Shown here in pieces: positions 7,856 to 19,267 of a stretch of DNA of 64,000 nt. Numbering within the stretch: position 1 is the first letter of the stretch; each line of letters begins with the position of its first letter. Origin of the DNA: an uncultured Sphingomonadaceae bacterium (GTDB lineage: Bacteria > Pseudomonadota > Alphaproteobacteria > Sphingomonadales > Sphingomonadaceae). The notes beneath the pieces were generated by a model, which worked only from the letters and a program-made list of their open reading frames with translations, did no database searches and was not told the DNA's origin. The stretch covers positions 310,001 through 374,000 of the forward strand of contig CANLUL010000003.1 in the NCBI GenBank assembly GCA_947494305.1. The letters run 5' to 3'. The translations under genes and the position numbers were made by a program.

Positions 7856-9196
7856 ATGTTCGGATTGAAATCAAACTCTGCGGATCCGCGTCCTGAGTCG
7901 GCTGTGTCTGGCGGCGTTGGGGTGGCCGGCCTAATCGGGCTTGCCGCATGGATCATGATCGCACGGCAATACGGCATGGACGGACCTTATTCGGCGCTGG
8001 CTGCTTGTGCAGCCTGTGGTTTGCCGATGGTTATTTGGTCGCTACTCAAAGACAAAGTCCATCTGCGGGAAAGCACCGGAATTGACTGGAAAAATCCGAA
8101 ACCGTTGAAAGAGACTTTTGACACCAGCGCTATCAAACTGGCAGGGCTTTGGGGTACCTGGGGTTTGATCGCGGTCATCTACTGTATCGGCCGTTGGTAC
8201 TGGACTGGTCAATATCAATTCTCGATGCAGATGATGGAAATGGTCGCACCATGGCTGCTTGCTATCTCTATTCCATATGTGATGTTCCTCGACCGCTTCT
8301 TCGTTGAACCAAAAGATGGCGCTTGGCATTTTGGTCAGTTTTTAATGGGCGGAAAGCCAAAGGCGCGCGGCGGCGAATTTGATCCGGAGCAAATCTATCA
8401 TCACCTGCGCGCATGGGCGGTGAAGGGCTTTTTCCTCGCCTTTATGATTTCGATCGTACCGGGTGGCTTCGGGGATTTCATCCGATTGGACTTTAGCGAG
8501 ATCGCAGGCAATCCGATTGCCATCGCACATTGGTTGATTGTCGCGATGTTTGTCGTCGATGTGCAGTTTGCGACGGTTGGCTATTTGCTGACTATGAAAC
8601 CTTTGGATTCTCACATCCGTACCGCCAATCCCTATCTGGGCGGCTGGGTGGCGGCATTGCTATGCTATCCGCCTTTTGCTTTGATGTATCCCGGCGGCCC
8701 GCTCCATTATGAGGTGGACATTGCCGGATGGGATTACTGGTTCCGCGAATATGAAGCCTTGCTCTGGATATGGGGCGGCGCGCTTGTCGTTCTGACCGCT
8801 ATCTACGCTTGGGCGACGGTTGCTTTTGGATTGCGTTTCTCAAATCTGACGCATCGCGGTATCTTGACCCACGGCCCCTACAGCTGGACCAAGCATCCCG
8901 CCTATGTTGCCAAAAATGCCTATTGGTGGATGGCATCGCTGCCATTCCTGACCATGGGCGGCAATTATGTCGATATGATCCGCAACGCAGTGCTGATGGG
9001 CTGTGTTAGCGGGGTCTATTATTGGCGTGCAAAAACCGAAGAGAAACATCTTCTCGCTGATCCCGCCTACAAGGAATATGCAGAATGGATGGATCGCAAC
9101 GGTCCGATCCCGCGTCTGGTTAACTGGGCAAAACGCCGAATTGGCTGGTGGACTCCCGAACAGGGGCGCGAACCCGAAATTCATCCAGCGGAATAG
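7856..9196 (+). CDS. ICMT/PEMT-like integral membrane methyltransferase
   Basis: 446-residue polytopic membrane protein with roughly nine hydrophobic segments. The C-terminal region carries the isoprenylcysteine carboxyl methyltransferase / phospholipid methyltransferase signature LTHGPYSWTKHPAYVAKN and the distal EEKHLLADPAYKEYAEW, which bind SAM in that family. It is much longer than simple ICMT proteins (about 200 residues) because of an N-terminal multi-span extension. The ORF is open back to 7658, but the ATG at 7856 avoids overlap with the divergent dehydrogenase gene. Substrate unknown; a lipid methylation role is inference. Confidence 0.75.
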   Translation: MFGLKSNSADPRPESAVSGGVGVAGLIGLAAWIMIARQYGMDGPYSALAACAACGLPMVIWSLLKDKVHLRESTGIDWKNPKPLKETFDTSAIKLAGLWGTWGLIAVIYCIGRWYWTGQYQFSMQMMEMVAPWLLAISIPYVMFLDRFFVEPKDGAWHFGQFLMGGKPKARGGEFDPEQIYHHLRAWAVKGFFLAFMISIVPGGFGDFIRLDFSEIAGNPIAIAHWLIVAMFVVDVQFATVGYLLTMKPLDSHIRTANPYLGGWVAALLCYPPFALMYPGGPLHYEVDIAGWDYWFREYEALLWIWGGALVVLTAIYAWATVAFGLRFSNLTHRGILTHGPYSWTKHPAYVAKNAYWWMASLPFLTMGGNYVDMIRNAVLMGCVSGVYYWRAKTEEKHLLADPAYKEYAEWMDRNGPIPRLVNWAKRRIGWWTPEQGREPEIHPAE

Positions 9197-9234
9197 CGCT
9201 TTCCAAATTGCTTCGCTGATCATAGTCTAGTCAT

Positions 9235-9810
9235 ATGACAACAGTTGGCACAGACGGAAAACATCGCTGTTTTGGCGGGCAGGCAGGTAAAGAATTTTAC
9301 GGTGACTATCACGACAATGAATGGGGCGTCGCCGTTCATGATGATTGCTTGCTGTTCGAAAACATGATTCTGGAAGGCGCCCAGGCGGGGCTTAGCTGGG
9401 AAACGGTGCTCCGCAAACGTGACGGCTATAGGCGCGCCTTCCATGGTTTTGATATTGTGCGGTGTTCAAAAATGACGGACGAGGAATTGGAAGCCCTCCG
9501 AGAGAATGAAGCGATTATTCGCAACAGGTTGAAAATCTATTCGGTCCGCAAGAACGCGTTGGTTTTTCTGGAAATGCAAAGTGAATTTGGCAGCTTCGAC
9601 AGCTGGCTTTGGGGTCATCTAAGCGGTCCACCTCCGGTTAATCGGCCTAAGAACTTCAGCGAAATGGCCACCTCCACTTCGGTCAGCGACACCATCTCGA
9701 AAGCGCTCAAGAAACGCGGAATGAGCTTTGTCGGGACTACCATCATCTATGCCTATATGCAGGCTATAGGCATGACGGACGACCATTTGGCAGATTGCTG
9801 GCAAGCCTGA
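9235..9810 (+). CDS. tag: DNA-3-methyladenine glycosylase I
   Basis: 191-residue Tag enzyme that removes 3-methyladenine from alkylated DNA as the first step of base excision repair. Family landmarks: RCFGGQAGKEFYGDYHDNEWG near the N-terminus, the substrate-pocket Glu in ENMILEGAQAGLSW, RNRLKI, and a C-terminal FVGTTIIYAYMQAIG helix with the DHLADCW tail, where the zinc-binding Cys/His are expected. Starts at ATG 9235. A FAD-dependent photolyase-related gene follows on the same strand, which suggests a small DNA-repair pair. Confidence 0.95.
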   Translation: MTTVGTDGKHRCFGGQAGKEFYGDYHDNEWGVAVHDDCLLFENMILEGAQAGLSWETVLRKRDGYRRAFHGFDIVRCSKMTDEELEALRENEAIIRNRLKIYSVRKNALVFLEMQSEFGSFDSWLWGHLSGPPPVNRPKNFSEMATSTSVSDTISKALKKRGMSFVGTTIIYAYMQAIGMTDDHLADCWQA

Positions 9811-9853
9811 AGGATTGGTTGGCAAGCGAGCCGCTTCCTGCAATAGCGCCGGA

Positions 9854-11083
9854 ATGCCCAATTCCCCTGTCCATATTCCCAAACCCACGCGCCAAGCTGG
9901 TCTCGCACGTTTGGAAGAATTCACCGTTCATATGGGCCATGACTATGCTCACAAACGCAATTTTGACTATGGCCCGGAAGCAGATATCGATGCGGAGATT
10001 TGGCGTGACAATGTATCGCGTCTTTCGCCTTATATCCGACACCGTTTGATCACGGAACAAGAAGTGCTTGAGGCAGCCATTGAAGCACATGGACCACAAG
10101 CCGCCGACAAGTTTGTCGCAGAAGTTTTGTGGCGCGGTTATTTTCGCGGCTGGTTGGAGCAACGACCTGACGTATGGAAAGCCTGCGTTGAAGAACATCG
10201 AAAAGTTTCAGCAAAGCTTAAAGTGGCTGGCGGTCTGCGAAAGTCGATTGAAAAAGCGGAGCTGGGGGAAACCGGCATAGATGCTTTCGATTATTGGGCG
10301 CGGGAACTGGTCAGCACAGGCTATCTGCACAACCATGCGCGCATGTGGTTTGCCAGCATCTGGATATTCACTTTGAAGTTGCCTTGGACGATGGGCGCAG
10401 ACTTTTTTCTGCGCCATTTGCTCGACGGTGATGCAGCATCGAACACGCTGTCGTGGCGCTGGGTTGCAGGTTTGCATACCAAGGGCAAAACCTATCTTGC
10501 GACGACCGAGAATATTGGAAAGTTCAGCGATGGTCGCTTTGCGCCATCTGGTCTCGCGATCAAGGCCGTACCGCTTGATGAAGATCACAATTTCAAACTG
10601 CGTCCGTTTAAATCACCGCCCGTTCCCCCGAAGGCGGCCAAATTTGCGTTGCTGGTGCATGAAGAGGACTGCCATCCGGAGAGCCTGACCCTGCCCGATG
10701 TACCTTCCCTGATTATTGCCGCCGCTGCACCAGAAGCGAAAAGCCATGGCGAGATGAGCGAGAATGTGTGCAATTTTTCCCTCAGCGCGGTTGAAGACGC
10801 TGCGACCCGCGCAGGCGCTCATTTTGGTTGTGATGTCGTCTTCTGGGATCAGGGGACGCGATTGAAGAAAATATTACATGATGCCGGGCTAGAACGCCTG
10901 CTATCTTCATGGATTCCGGTTGGTCCGCTAAATGATGCGATTGGCGGGGAAGTAAGGGATGCAAATGTGAAGTGGGTCATGCGCGAATATGATAAAGCAA
11001 TTTGGCCGCTTGCGACCAAGAGCTTCTTTGCGGTTAAGAAAAAGGCGCCCGATGCACTGCGAGCAATCGGTTTGGCACTATAG
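9854..11083 (+). CDS. Photolyase/cryptochrome FAD-domain protein with an atypical layout
   Basis: 409 residues. The FAD-binding helical domain of the photolyase/cryptochrome superfamily comes first, with SRLSPYIRHRLI, VAEVLWRGYFRGWLE, GYLHNHARMWFAS and AASNTLSWRWVAG matching the family's FAD-contact blocks. The N-terminal Rossmann antenna domain of normal photolyases is missing. In its place about 170 residues follow the FAD domain, alternating strands and helices (KFALLVHEEDC, LIIAAAAP, DVVFWDQG, VKWVMREYD), possibly a permuted or unrelated alpha/beta domain. Start at ATG 9854; a TTG at 9815 is also open. Role in light-driven repair or signalling is inferred from the fold and from tag upstream. 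Confidence 0.75.
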   Translation: MPNSPVHIPKPTRQAGLARLEEFTVHMGHDYAHKRNFDYGPEADIDAEIWRDNVSRLSPYIRHRLITEQEVLEAAIEAHGPQAADKFVAEVLWRGYFRGWLEQRPDVWKACVEEHRKVSAKLKVAGGLRKSIEKAELGETGIDAFDYWARELVSTGYLHNHARMWFASIWIFTLKLPWTMGADFFLRHLLDGDAASNTLSWRWVAGLHTKGKTYLATTENIGKFSDGRFAPSGLAIKAVPLDEDHNFKLRPFKSPPVPPKAAKFALLVHEEDCHPESLTLPDVPSLIIAAAAPEAKSHGEMSENVCNFSLSAVEDAATRAGAHFGCDVVFWDQGTRLKKILHDAGLERLLSSWIPVGPLNDAIGGEVRDANVKWVMREYDKAIWPLATKSFFAVKKKAPDALRAIGLAL

Positions 11084-11092
11084 GGATATCTA

Positions 11093-11275
11093 ATGGGAAA
11101 AGAACATTTTGAGCGGCACAAGCAACCCTGGACTTCGGATGAAATCCAAAGGCTTCACGCCTTTGCAAAAAAAGGAATGACGCTGAAGGCCATTTCAAAA
11201 GCACTGACTCGCAGCGAAGAATCGATCAAGAAACACGCGAAACAGGATAAGTTGAAGATCGCCAAGAAGCGGTGA
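11093..11275 (+). CDS. Small SANT/Myb-like HTH protein
   Basis: 60-residue very basic protein. WTSDEIQRLHAFAKKGMT and LKAISKALTRSEESIKKHAK form the three-helix pattern of a SANT/Myb-like or GcrA-like DNA-binding domain. It starts nine bases after the photolyase-like gene, so it is likely co-transcribed with tag and that gene. Target unknown. Conservation would have to be tested, but the coherent HTH pattern supports a real gene. Confidence 0.65.
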   Translation: MGKEHFERHKQPWTSDEIQRLHAFAKKGMTLKAISKALTRSEESIKKHAKQDKLKIAKKR

Positions 11276-11277
11276 CT

Positions 11278-11694
11278 TTACTCACCGGCGATATGCATCA
11301 CGATTTGACGCTGATGAGGGCGGCGGCGGTGCTCAAACAAGTAAATGCCTTGCCATGTTCCCAGCGCGAGCCGGCCGTCGACAACAGGAATTGATAAATG
11401 CGATTGCGTTAGGGCTGTCTTGATATGGGCAGGCATATCATCTGGTCCTTCGCTATCATGGAGATAATGCAACCCCTCTGGAGCAAAGCCGTCAAAGGCG
11501 GTTAACAAGTCAGTCTGCACTTCCGGAGCGGCGTTTTCCTGAATAACTAGTGATGCCGAAGTGTGCTGGCAGAAAAGGGTGAGCAAGCCGGTCGATATAT
11601 GTTGGGAGCGGATCCAATCGGTAACCTCGGGCGTAAACTCTGTGAGTGAGGGGCCATTGGTTGCAATAGCGATAATATGGGTTCTATGGGTCAT
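11278..11694 (-). CDS. yjbQ: YjbQ family protein (UPF0047, secondary thiamine-phosphate synthase)
   Basis: 138-residue protein of the YjbQ/UPF0047 family. Bacterial members show weak thiamine-phosphate synthase activity, but the physiological role is unsettled. The family signature is clear: GLLTLFCQHTSASLVIQEN, the LHYLHDSEGPDDMPAHIK block with conserved His/Asp, and the C-terminal GTWQGIYLFEHRRRPHQRQI. Encoded convergently to the small HTH gene with only two bases between the stops. Confidence 0.92.
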   Translation of the reverse strand: MTHRTHIIAIATNGPSLTEFTPEVTDWIRSQHISTGLLTLFCQHTSASLVIQENAAPEVQTDLLTAFDGFAPEGLHYLHDSEGPDDMPAHIKTALTQSHLSIPVVDGRLALGTWQGIYLFEHRRRPHQRQIVMHIAGE

Positions 11695-11738
11695 GGCAAT
11701 TGTTTAGACCAACAGGGATTGAACCAAAAGGAATGTTG

Positions 11739-12986
11739 ATGAATTTGGGACCCAAGATTGCGATTGCAGCAGCCGTACTTGCTCTGGGCGCTTGTTCGGC
11801 GAATGTGAAAACCACGGAGAAAGCAAGCGCAGAAAGCCCGCCCCTCAGTATGACATTGGGCGATAGTTATCTTTCGGATTTCTATATCTACAATGGTGCA
11901 TTAATGGCGCCAGGAAAGCTGTTGCGTCAGGAGCCTTTAAACGCAGCGCAATCCAACCCGGGAGCATCGAAAAACATACGTCTGCTATATTCGTCGACCG
12001 ATGGTTTGGGCGGCGAGGAGCTACTTCCGGTATCCGGGGTGCTGTTTTTACCCGAAGGCAAGGCACCGGCGGGCGGCTGGCCACTTATGGCCTGGACACA
12101 TGGTACGGTCGGAATAGCCGACATCTGTGCGCCTTCTTGGAATGGACGCCAACAACAAGATCGTGATCACCTCGAGTTCTGGTTGAAAAATGGTTATGCT
12201 GTTGTTGCTTCCGATTATCAGGGGCTGGGCACAGCCGGAACTCATCCCTATTTGGCCACCCGCCCGGAAGCATACAGCAACTTAGATATTATTCGGGCCG
12301 TGCAATCGGCGGATTTTCCGGTCTCCGATCGGGTTGTATTATTCGGCCAGTCACAGGGGGCAGGTGCAGCGGTTGCAACGGCAGCCTATGCTCCGGATTA
12401 TGCCGCCGATGTAAAGGTAATCGGTGCGGTAGCGACTGGCGTTCCGTTTTTCTCTCCCGCTGCATTGGTTGCTCTACAGGAATCCCGTCCGCGAGATAGA
12501 GTCGATCCGTTGCTGGGATATAATATGCTGGCGCTAACGCTGGTGCAGCGAACCGATCCCGATTTTGAGCTAACAGACTATGTGTCGGATGAAGTGTTGC
12601 CGATTGCACAGTCGGTGCAAAATACCTGTCACAAAGATGTTAAAGCCAAAGTTCTATCGGAAAAACTAACTTATAACCGCACCTTCAAACAATCGCCTTC
12701 TAAACATCTTACCCGAGCCTTTGCCAAAATGGGCTTTCCGACACTGAAGATTTCAACCCCCGTCTTTGTCGGCACCGGTGGTCAAGACAAAGATACGCCG
12801 CCGCGGATGCAGGCCGCATTTGTCAGTCGCGCATGCCAGGCTGGGTCGACCATAGTGTCGATGCTATATCCCGAACTAGATCATCGAGCCGTCGTGCCAG
12901 GTTCGACGGGTGATACGCTGCCATTTGTGAGGGCGTTGTTTGCGGGCGTTGATGTAGAAGGAAATTGTGAGAGATTGCCGTTTTGA
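11739..12986 (+). CDS. Secreted lipase-like alpha/beta hydrolase lipoprotein
   Basis: 415 residues. Lipoprotein signal with lipobox LGAC around residue 18, then an alpha/beta hydrolase of the secretory-lipase (LIP, Candida-type) group. The nucleophile elbow is GQSQGAG, preceded by an oxyanion WTHGTVG strand-loop; ELDHRAVVPG probably supplies the catalytic His and GTGGQDKDTPP the Asp. Start at ATG 11739 has AAAAGGA about six bases upstream; the in-frame ATG at 11733 lies too close to that sequence. Likely hydrolyses esters at the envelope; the substrate is unknown. Confidence 0.78.
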   Translation: MNLGPKIAIAAAVLALGACSANVKTTEKASAESPPLSMTLGDSYLSDFYIYNGALMAPGKLLRQEPLNAAQSNPGASKNIRLLYSSTDGLGGEELLPVSGVLFLPEGKAPAGGWPLMAWTHGTVGIADICAPSWNGRQQQDRDHLEFWLKNGYAVVASDYQGLGTAGTHPYLATRPEAYSNLDIIRAVQSADFPVSDRVVLFGQSQGAGAAVATAAYAPDYAADVKVIGAVATGVPFFSPAALVALQESRPRDRVDPLLGYNMLALTLVQRTDPDFELTDYVSDEVLPIAQSVQNTCHKDVKAKVLSEKLTYNRTFKQSPSKHLTRAFAKMGFPTLKISTPVFVGTGGQDKDTPPRMQAAFVSRACQAGSTIVSMLYPELDHRAVVPGSTGDTLPFVRALFAGVDVEGNCERLPF

Positions 12987-13017
12987 GGAAATGCAAGCAG
13001 ACGATGTGATCGTTCAA

Positions 13018-15627
<2,610 letters not shown>

Positions 15628-15692
15628 CTATTGACAGATTTTCAGCGGTCGGAACCAGTACTACAAGGCAAAAAAACGTTGGAGAAACGCCT

Positions 15693-16094
15693 ATGACTAA
15701 CCCTGCTGATATGGTCCCTTTTGCCAAGACAATGGGCATCCAGATAACTGAGATGACCGCGGATCGAGCGCGCGCTGAAATGTTGGTGCAACCAGAGATT
15801 TGCACGGCTGGCAATGGTACCGATAAGCCATCAATCCATGGTGGTGCCGTCATGACTTTAGCGGACGTGGTGGGCGCATTTGGCGGATGGGCCGCGTTAC
15901 CCGAAGGCGCAAACGGCACCACCACGTCTGAAAGCAAAACCAATTTCCTCAACCCCGCGCCGGAAGGCGAAATGGTTTATGCAGAAGCATTGCCGCTGAA
16001 AGCTGGAAGACGGCAATCGGTATGGCAGACACGAATAACGTTGCAGGATGGCACTTTGGTTGCTGTTGTGACCCAGACGCAAATTGTATTGTAA
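15693..16094 (+). CDS. PaaI-type hotdog thioesterase
   Basis: 133-residue hotdog-fold thioesterase, likely acting on acyl- or phenylacyl-CoA. The PaaI-family motif HGGAVMTLADVVGAF carries the central helix, and later strands KTNFLNPAP and RRQSVWQTRITLQDG complete the fold. Start at ATG 15693 is set by GGAGAA seven bases upstream; the frame is open back to 15597 but that stretch is non-conserved leader. Divergent from gyrB. Substrate unknown. Confidence 0.82.
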   Translation: MTNPADMVPFAKTMGIQITEMTADRARAEMLVQPEICTAGNGTDKPSIHGGAVMTLADVVGAFGGWAALPEGANGTTTSESKTNFLNPAPEGEMVYAEALPLKAGRRQSVWQTRITLQDGTLVAVVTQTQIVL

Positions 16095-16149
16095 TCGGTT
16101 GCATCACGGTTTTTTTTGAATTGTTGAAAATTTGTTCTACATAGATGGT

Positions 16150-16668
16150 ATGATCCGAACTTTATTTGCGCTGACCCTTATTTCTTTGGCTTCGACGGCC
16201 TGTTCAGAAACCACCAAGGTGGAAGACGATTTGGCAGGTGCGCAAACCAATGCGGAAAACCCGACCGGCAGAGCAGAGCGCCCGAAAACAAATCCAGCAG
16301 AACGACTCGTACGTATCGGTCTGGGCGGCTCACGTTTTGATGCTTGCCAGGGCGTAGGGCGCATACAAGGACTTCAAGGCCGTGAACTCGATGTTCGCAT
16401 TGCGCCTTTCGATGCTGCTCAGAAAAAAGACAGCATCAAGCAGGGTCAGCAAGTGTGGATATGCAGCCGTAGTCACGACCAGCAATGGCATGGTATTGTT
16501 TACGACGATGGCGTTACCGAAGCAGTAGATGGCGATGCAGCTAACACCGCTGATCGCGGCCCAGGCGAGTGCGGCGTTTCCGCACCCGTGCGATCAAAAC
16601 GCGACTATGATGGCCCATGCAAAAGTGGATGGGTAGAGAGCAATTTCGTGAAGCTGGTGGCCGGCTAA
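16150..16668 (+). CDS. Lipoprotein of unknown function, possible SH3-like domain
   Basis: 172-residue predicted lipoprotein: MIRTLFALTLISLAS followed by the lipobox TAC. A disordered Asn/Pro/Glu-rich linker precedes a small domain with four Cys (DACQGVG, VWICSR, GECGVS, GPCKSG), enough for two disulfides. The pattern VWICSRSHDQQWHGIVYDD and a final SGWVESNFVKLVAG looks like a bacterial SH3 (SH3b) tail. No enzymatic motif is seen. Start at ATG 16150 rather than 16132 because it gives a clean signal peptide. Confidence 0.7.
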   Translation: MIRTLFALTLISLASTACSETTKVEDDLAGAQTNAENPTGRAERPKTNPAERLVRIGLGGSRFDACQGVGRIQGLQGRELDVRIAPFDAAQKKDSIKQGQQVWICSRSHDQQWHGIVYDDGVTEAVDGDAANTADRGPGECGVSAPVRSKRDYDGPCKSGWVESNFVKLVAG

Positions 16669-16759
16669 AATCAGCTTTTCCAAAGCCTAAAAACGATATG
16701 CCCGCTTTCACTCGTGAGCGGATATTAGGGTAGATGATTTAACCAGATGGACCGCGAGT

Positions 16760-18283
16760 CTAGAGCGGACTGAGACGCCAGAGAGACCCATTCTCGTTGT
16801 GTTCAAGCACAATGTAAACCAACCCGTCATCACCCATCGCAACATCTCTTATGCGTCCGAAATCGGTAATTAGTTTTTCCTGTTCAACGAGCTTTCCGTT
16901 CTCAATGCGCAGACGATAAAGTGTGCTTGCCTTGAGCGTACCAACTAGCAAGTCATTATCCCAGCTGAAAAACTGTTCGCCATTGTGAAAGGTGAAATTG
17001 GATATCGCAGGTGCTGGGGTAAAATCGACGACCGGTAAAACGGTATCTTCAATGGCATAATCCAGCCCCAGATCTTCTCCGATAGCAACTTCTTCGCCAT
17101 TATAATCAAGACCGTTAGTGTATAGTGGCCATCCATAATTCTGACCGCCGATAATATGATTGATTTCATCTCCGCCGCGAGGCCCCATTTCCGTGTTCCA
17201 GATTTCACCATTGTCTGGATGTCCATCCAGCCCTTGACCGGTGCGATGACCATAGCTCCAGACCGTGTGTTTTGTGGATGTTTCTGTGCGGTCTTCGGGC
17301 GCAACCCAGAACGGATTACTCTCGGGCACCGTACCATCATCTCGAACCCGGTGAATTTTACCAAAGGGTGTGTTCAGTTCGTGGAGTTTATCATAGGTAT
17401 TTTTACCGCCAATCGAAATATACAGATATCCGCGTTTATCAAAGGCCAAACGGCCGGCTGCAACAGCATCGGGAACGGGAGTATAATGATCTTTGTGAAC
17501 CGACCAGATTAGTTCCTGATCGACCCAATTGCCGTCTTTGATACGCCCTCTGACAACCCGGACCATGGTGCCCGGAATTACCCAACCGCATAGCCATGTG
17601 CATTGGTCTGTATGGGACAGGTATATCCAGCCGTTTTCTTCATAATCTGGATGCAGTTCAACATCGAGCACGGTACCGAGGTTGAACCATGATCCTCCAG
17701 CGCCGAGGGTGATTCCCCAAAGCTCTGGTGTCCCGGTGACCAAAGGAGTCTGCTCTCCTTTCTGATTCACGATTGAGAGCCCTCTAACCTTCTCGGCGAC
17801 CAAAATATTGCCATCGGGCAAAGGCGCCAATGAGTAGGGGCGGCTTTTCAGGGTGGCGACACGCTCCAGTTTGAGCCCATGGTGTTGAGACTTAATGTTC
17901 CTGCTGGTTTGGGTTTCTTTGCCATAGGAATCTATCGTTGTTGGAAACTTCTGGCGACGTTCGCTAACATATATGGCTAGCGATTTTATTTGCTGAGGTG
18001 ACAGTTTTTTCTCCCAGCCAGCCATAGTTGTGCCGGGGATTCCTTTGGCAATGACAGCTATCATTTGCTCAACGCTGTCGCCATGCTCCAATGTCGTATC
18101 AACTAGCGCGGAACCCAGTTCGGTTCCTTCAAGCGCTTTTCCATGACAACTGGCGCAATTTTCATTCCATGCAACGAAGGAAGGTTCCCGACTGTCGGCA
18201 GTCGAAACGTACCAATAGCCATATACAGTTCCAAGAATTGTCAAAACAGCCAACCCAATCAGGATCTTATATCGCTTTTTCAT
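16760..18283 (-). CDS. PQQ-type sugar dehydrogenase fused to cytochrome c
   Basis: 507 residues: an N-terminal membrane anchor (MKKRYKILIGLAVLTIL), a class I cytochrome c domain with heme site CASCH (about residue 43) and a downstream Met in PGTTMAGWEKKL, then a GSDH-like beta-propeller with SRPYSLAPLPDGN, WSYGHR and the WNTEMGPRGGDEI block. The fused heme could pass electrons from the PQQ site to the respiratory chain. Paralogous to the lipoprotein dehydrogenase at 6544-7710. No pqq genes in the window. Located at the periplasmic face by inference from the anchor. Confidence 0.87.
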   Translation of the reverse strand: MKKRYKILIGLAVLTILGTVYGYWYVSTADSREPSFVAWNENCASCHGKALEGTELGSALVDTTLEHGDSVEQMIAVIAKGIPGTTMAGWEKKLSPQQIKSLAIYVSERRQKFPTTIDSYGKETQTSRNIKSQHHGLKLERVATLKSRPYSLAPLPDGNILVAEKVRGLSIVNQKGEQTPLVTGTPELWGITLGAGGSWFNLGTVLDVELHPDYEENGWIYLSHTDQCTWLCGWVIPGTMVRVVRGRIKDGNWVDQELIWSVHKDHYTPVPDAVAAGRLAFDKRGYLYISIGGKNTYDKLHELNTPFGKIHRVRDDGTVPESNPFWVAPEDRTETSTKHTVWSYGHRTGQGLDGHPDNGEIWNTEMGPRGGDEINHIIGGQNYGWPLYTNGLDYNGEEVAIGEDLGLDYAIEDTVLPVVDFTPAPAISNFTFHNGEQFFSWDNDLLVGTLKASTLYRLRIENGKLVEQEKLITDFGRIRDVAMGDDGLVYIVLEHNENGSLWRLSPL

Positions 18284-18347
18284 GACTCGTTCCGTTTGTT
18301 AACTTGGTGCAGTGTCAAATTTGGCAGGGCAAACCAACCAAGATAGT

Positions 18348-19265
18348 TTATAATTTCAACTCTGTTCCCAAAAGCTCTTCAGACAGCGCCCATAGCCTTA
18401 GACACAAATCCTTGTCATGCGCATGCGGTGGAAGTTCGCATTGGCCGGGAGGACCAGTTCTTTCCTGTTTGCCCATCGGCCCAATAAAGTCACCGGGCTT
18501 CACTGCGGAATTCAACGCCGCATATAGTGAAGATTCAGCACCCTCTGATGGCGTTGAAACGTTCATAAACTTGACTAGCACCGGCGCCAGAAAACGGATT
18601 AGAAACGGCATGTTTCGCGATAAATCTGTATTGGAAGCTCCGGGATGAGCAGAAACTGCCGTGATTTTTTTGCCTGTCGCCGCCAACCGATCCTTTAATT
18701 CCATCGTGAACAGAACGTTGGCTAGCTTGCTTTGACCATAGGCCATCATGCCTGGGAGGCCCATGAATTCAGGGCCGTCCTCATAATTTCCTTCAAAATT
18801 CAGATTATCAAAGAAAATATTAACACCGTCGAATTTTGCGGCCAGACTGGAGATATTAACGATGCGTGTTTCATATTCTTGATCAAGCTGCTTGATAAGT
18901 AACGCAGTCAACAGGAAATGCCCCAGATGATTGGCGTCAAATTGTAATTCCAACTTGTTCTTGGTGAGGGTGTAAGGTGGTCCCATGACACCTGCATTGT
19001 TGATCAAGAGGTTAAGATGGTCATATCGATCGGAGAACGTTTTGGCGAATTGGTGAATAATATCGCGATCAACCAGATCCAGAGCGATAAAGTCCAGCGT
19101 CGCATCCGGGACGCTGTGCTTGATTGCCGCAATGGCTTCATTTGCTTTGGTGGCACTTCGGCATGCCATAATGACGGTATAGCCTTCCTTCGCCAATCCA
19201 AGACTGGTTTCAAACCCGAGGCCGGTATTGGCACCTGTAACTATAGCAATTTTCTGATCTGTCAT
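18348..19265 (-). CDS. Short-chain dehydrogenase/reductase (retinol-dehydrogenase-like)
   Basis: 305-residue SDR oxidoreductase. NAD(P)-binding TGANTGLGFE, NNAGVMG, the catalytic YxxxK in AYGQSKLANV and the AHPGASNTDLSR segment are all intact, and the pattern fits the RDH/WWOX-like SDR group. Start at ATG 19265 has the GGAAAGGA sequence seven bases or so upstream; TTG at 19271 is also open. It follows the TetR gene with a three-base gap and is probably regulated by it. Substrate unknown. Confidence 0.88.
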   Translation of the reverse strand: MTDQKIAIVTGANTGLGFETSLGLAKEGYTVIMACRSATKANEAIAAIKHSVPDATLDFIALDLVDRDIIHQFAKTFSDRYDHLNLLINNAGVMGPPYTLTKNKLELQFDANHLGHFLLTALLIKQLDQEYETRIVNISSLAAKFDGVNIFFDNLNFEGNYEDGPEFMGLPGMMAYGQSKLANVLFTMELKDRLAATGKKITAVSAHPGASNTDLSRNMPFLIRFLAPVLVKFMNVSTPSEGAESSLYAALNSAVKPGDFIGPMGKQERTGPPGQCELPPHAHDKDLCLRLWALSEELLGTELKL

Positions 19266-19267
19266 GA

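Noticed and set aside
16706-16735. Inverted repeat with CCGCT/AGCGG arms between convergent lipoprotein and dehydrogenase genes
   Set aside because: Only five clean pairs with a bulged extension and no T-run, so too weak for a terminator call.
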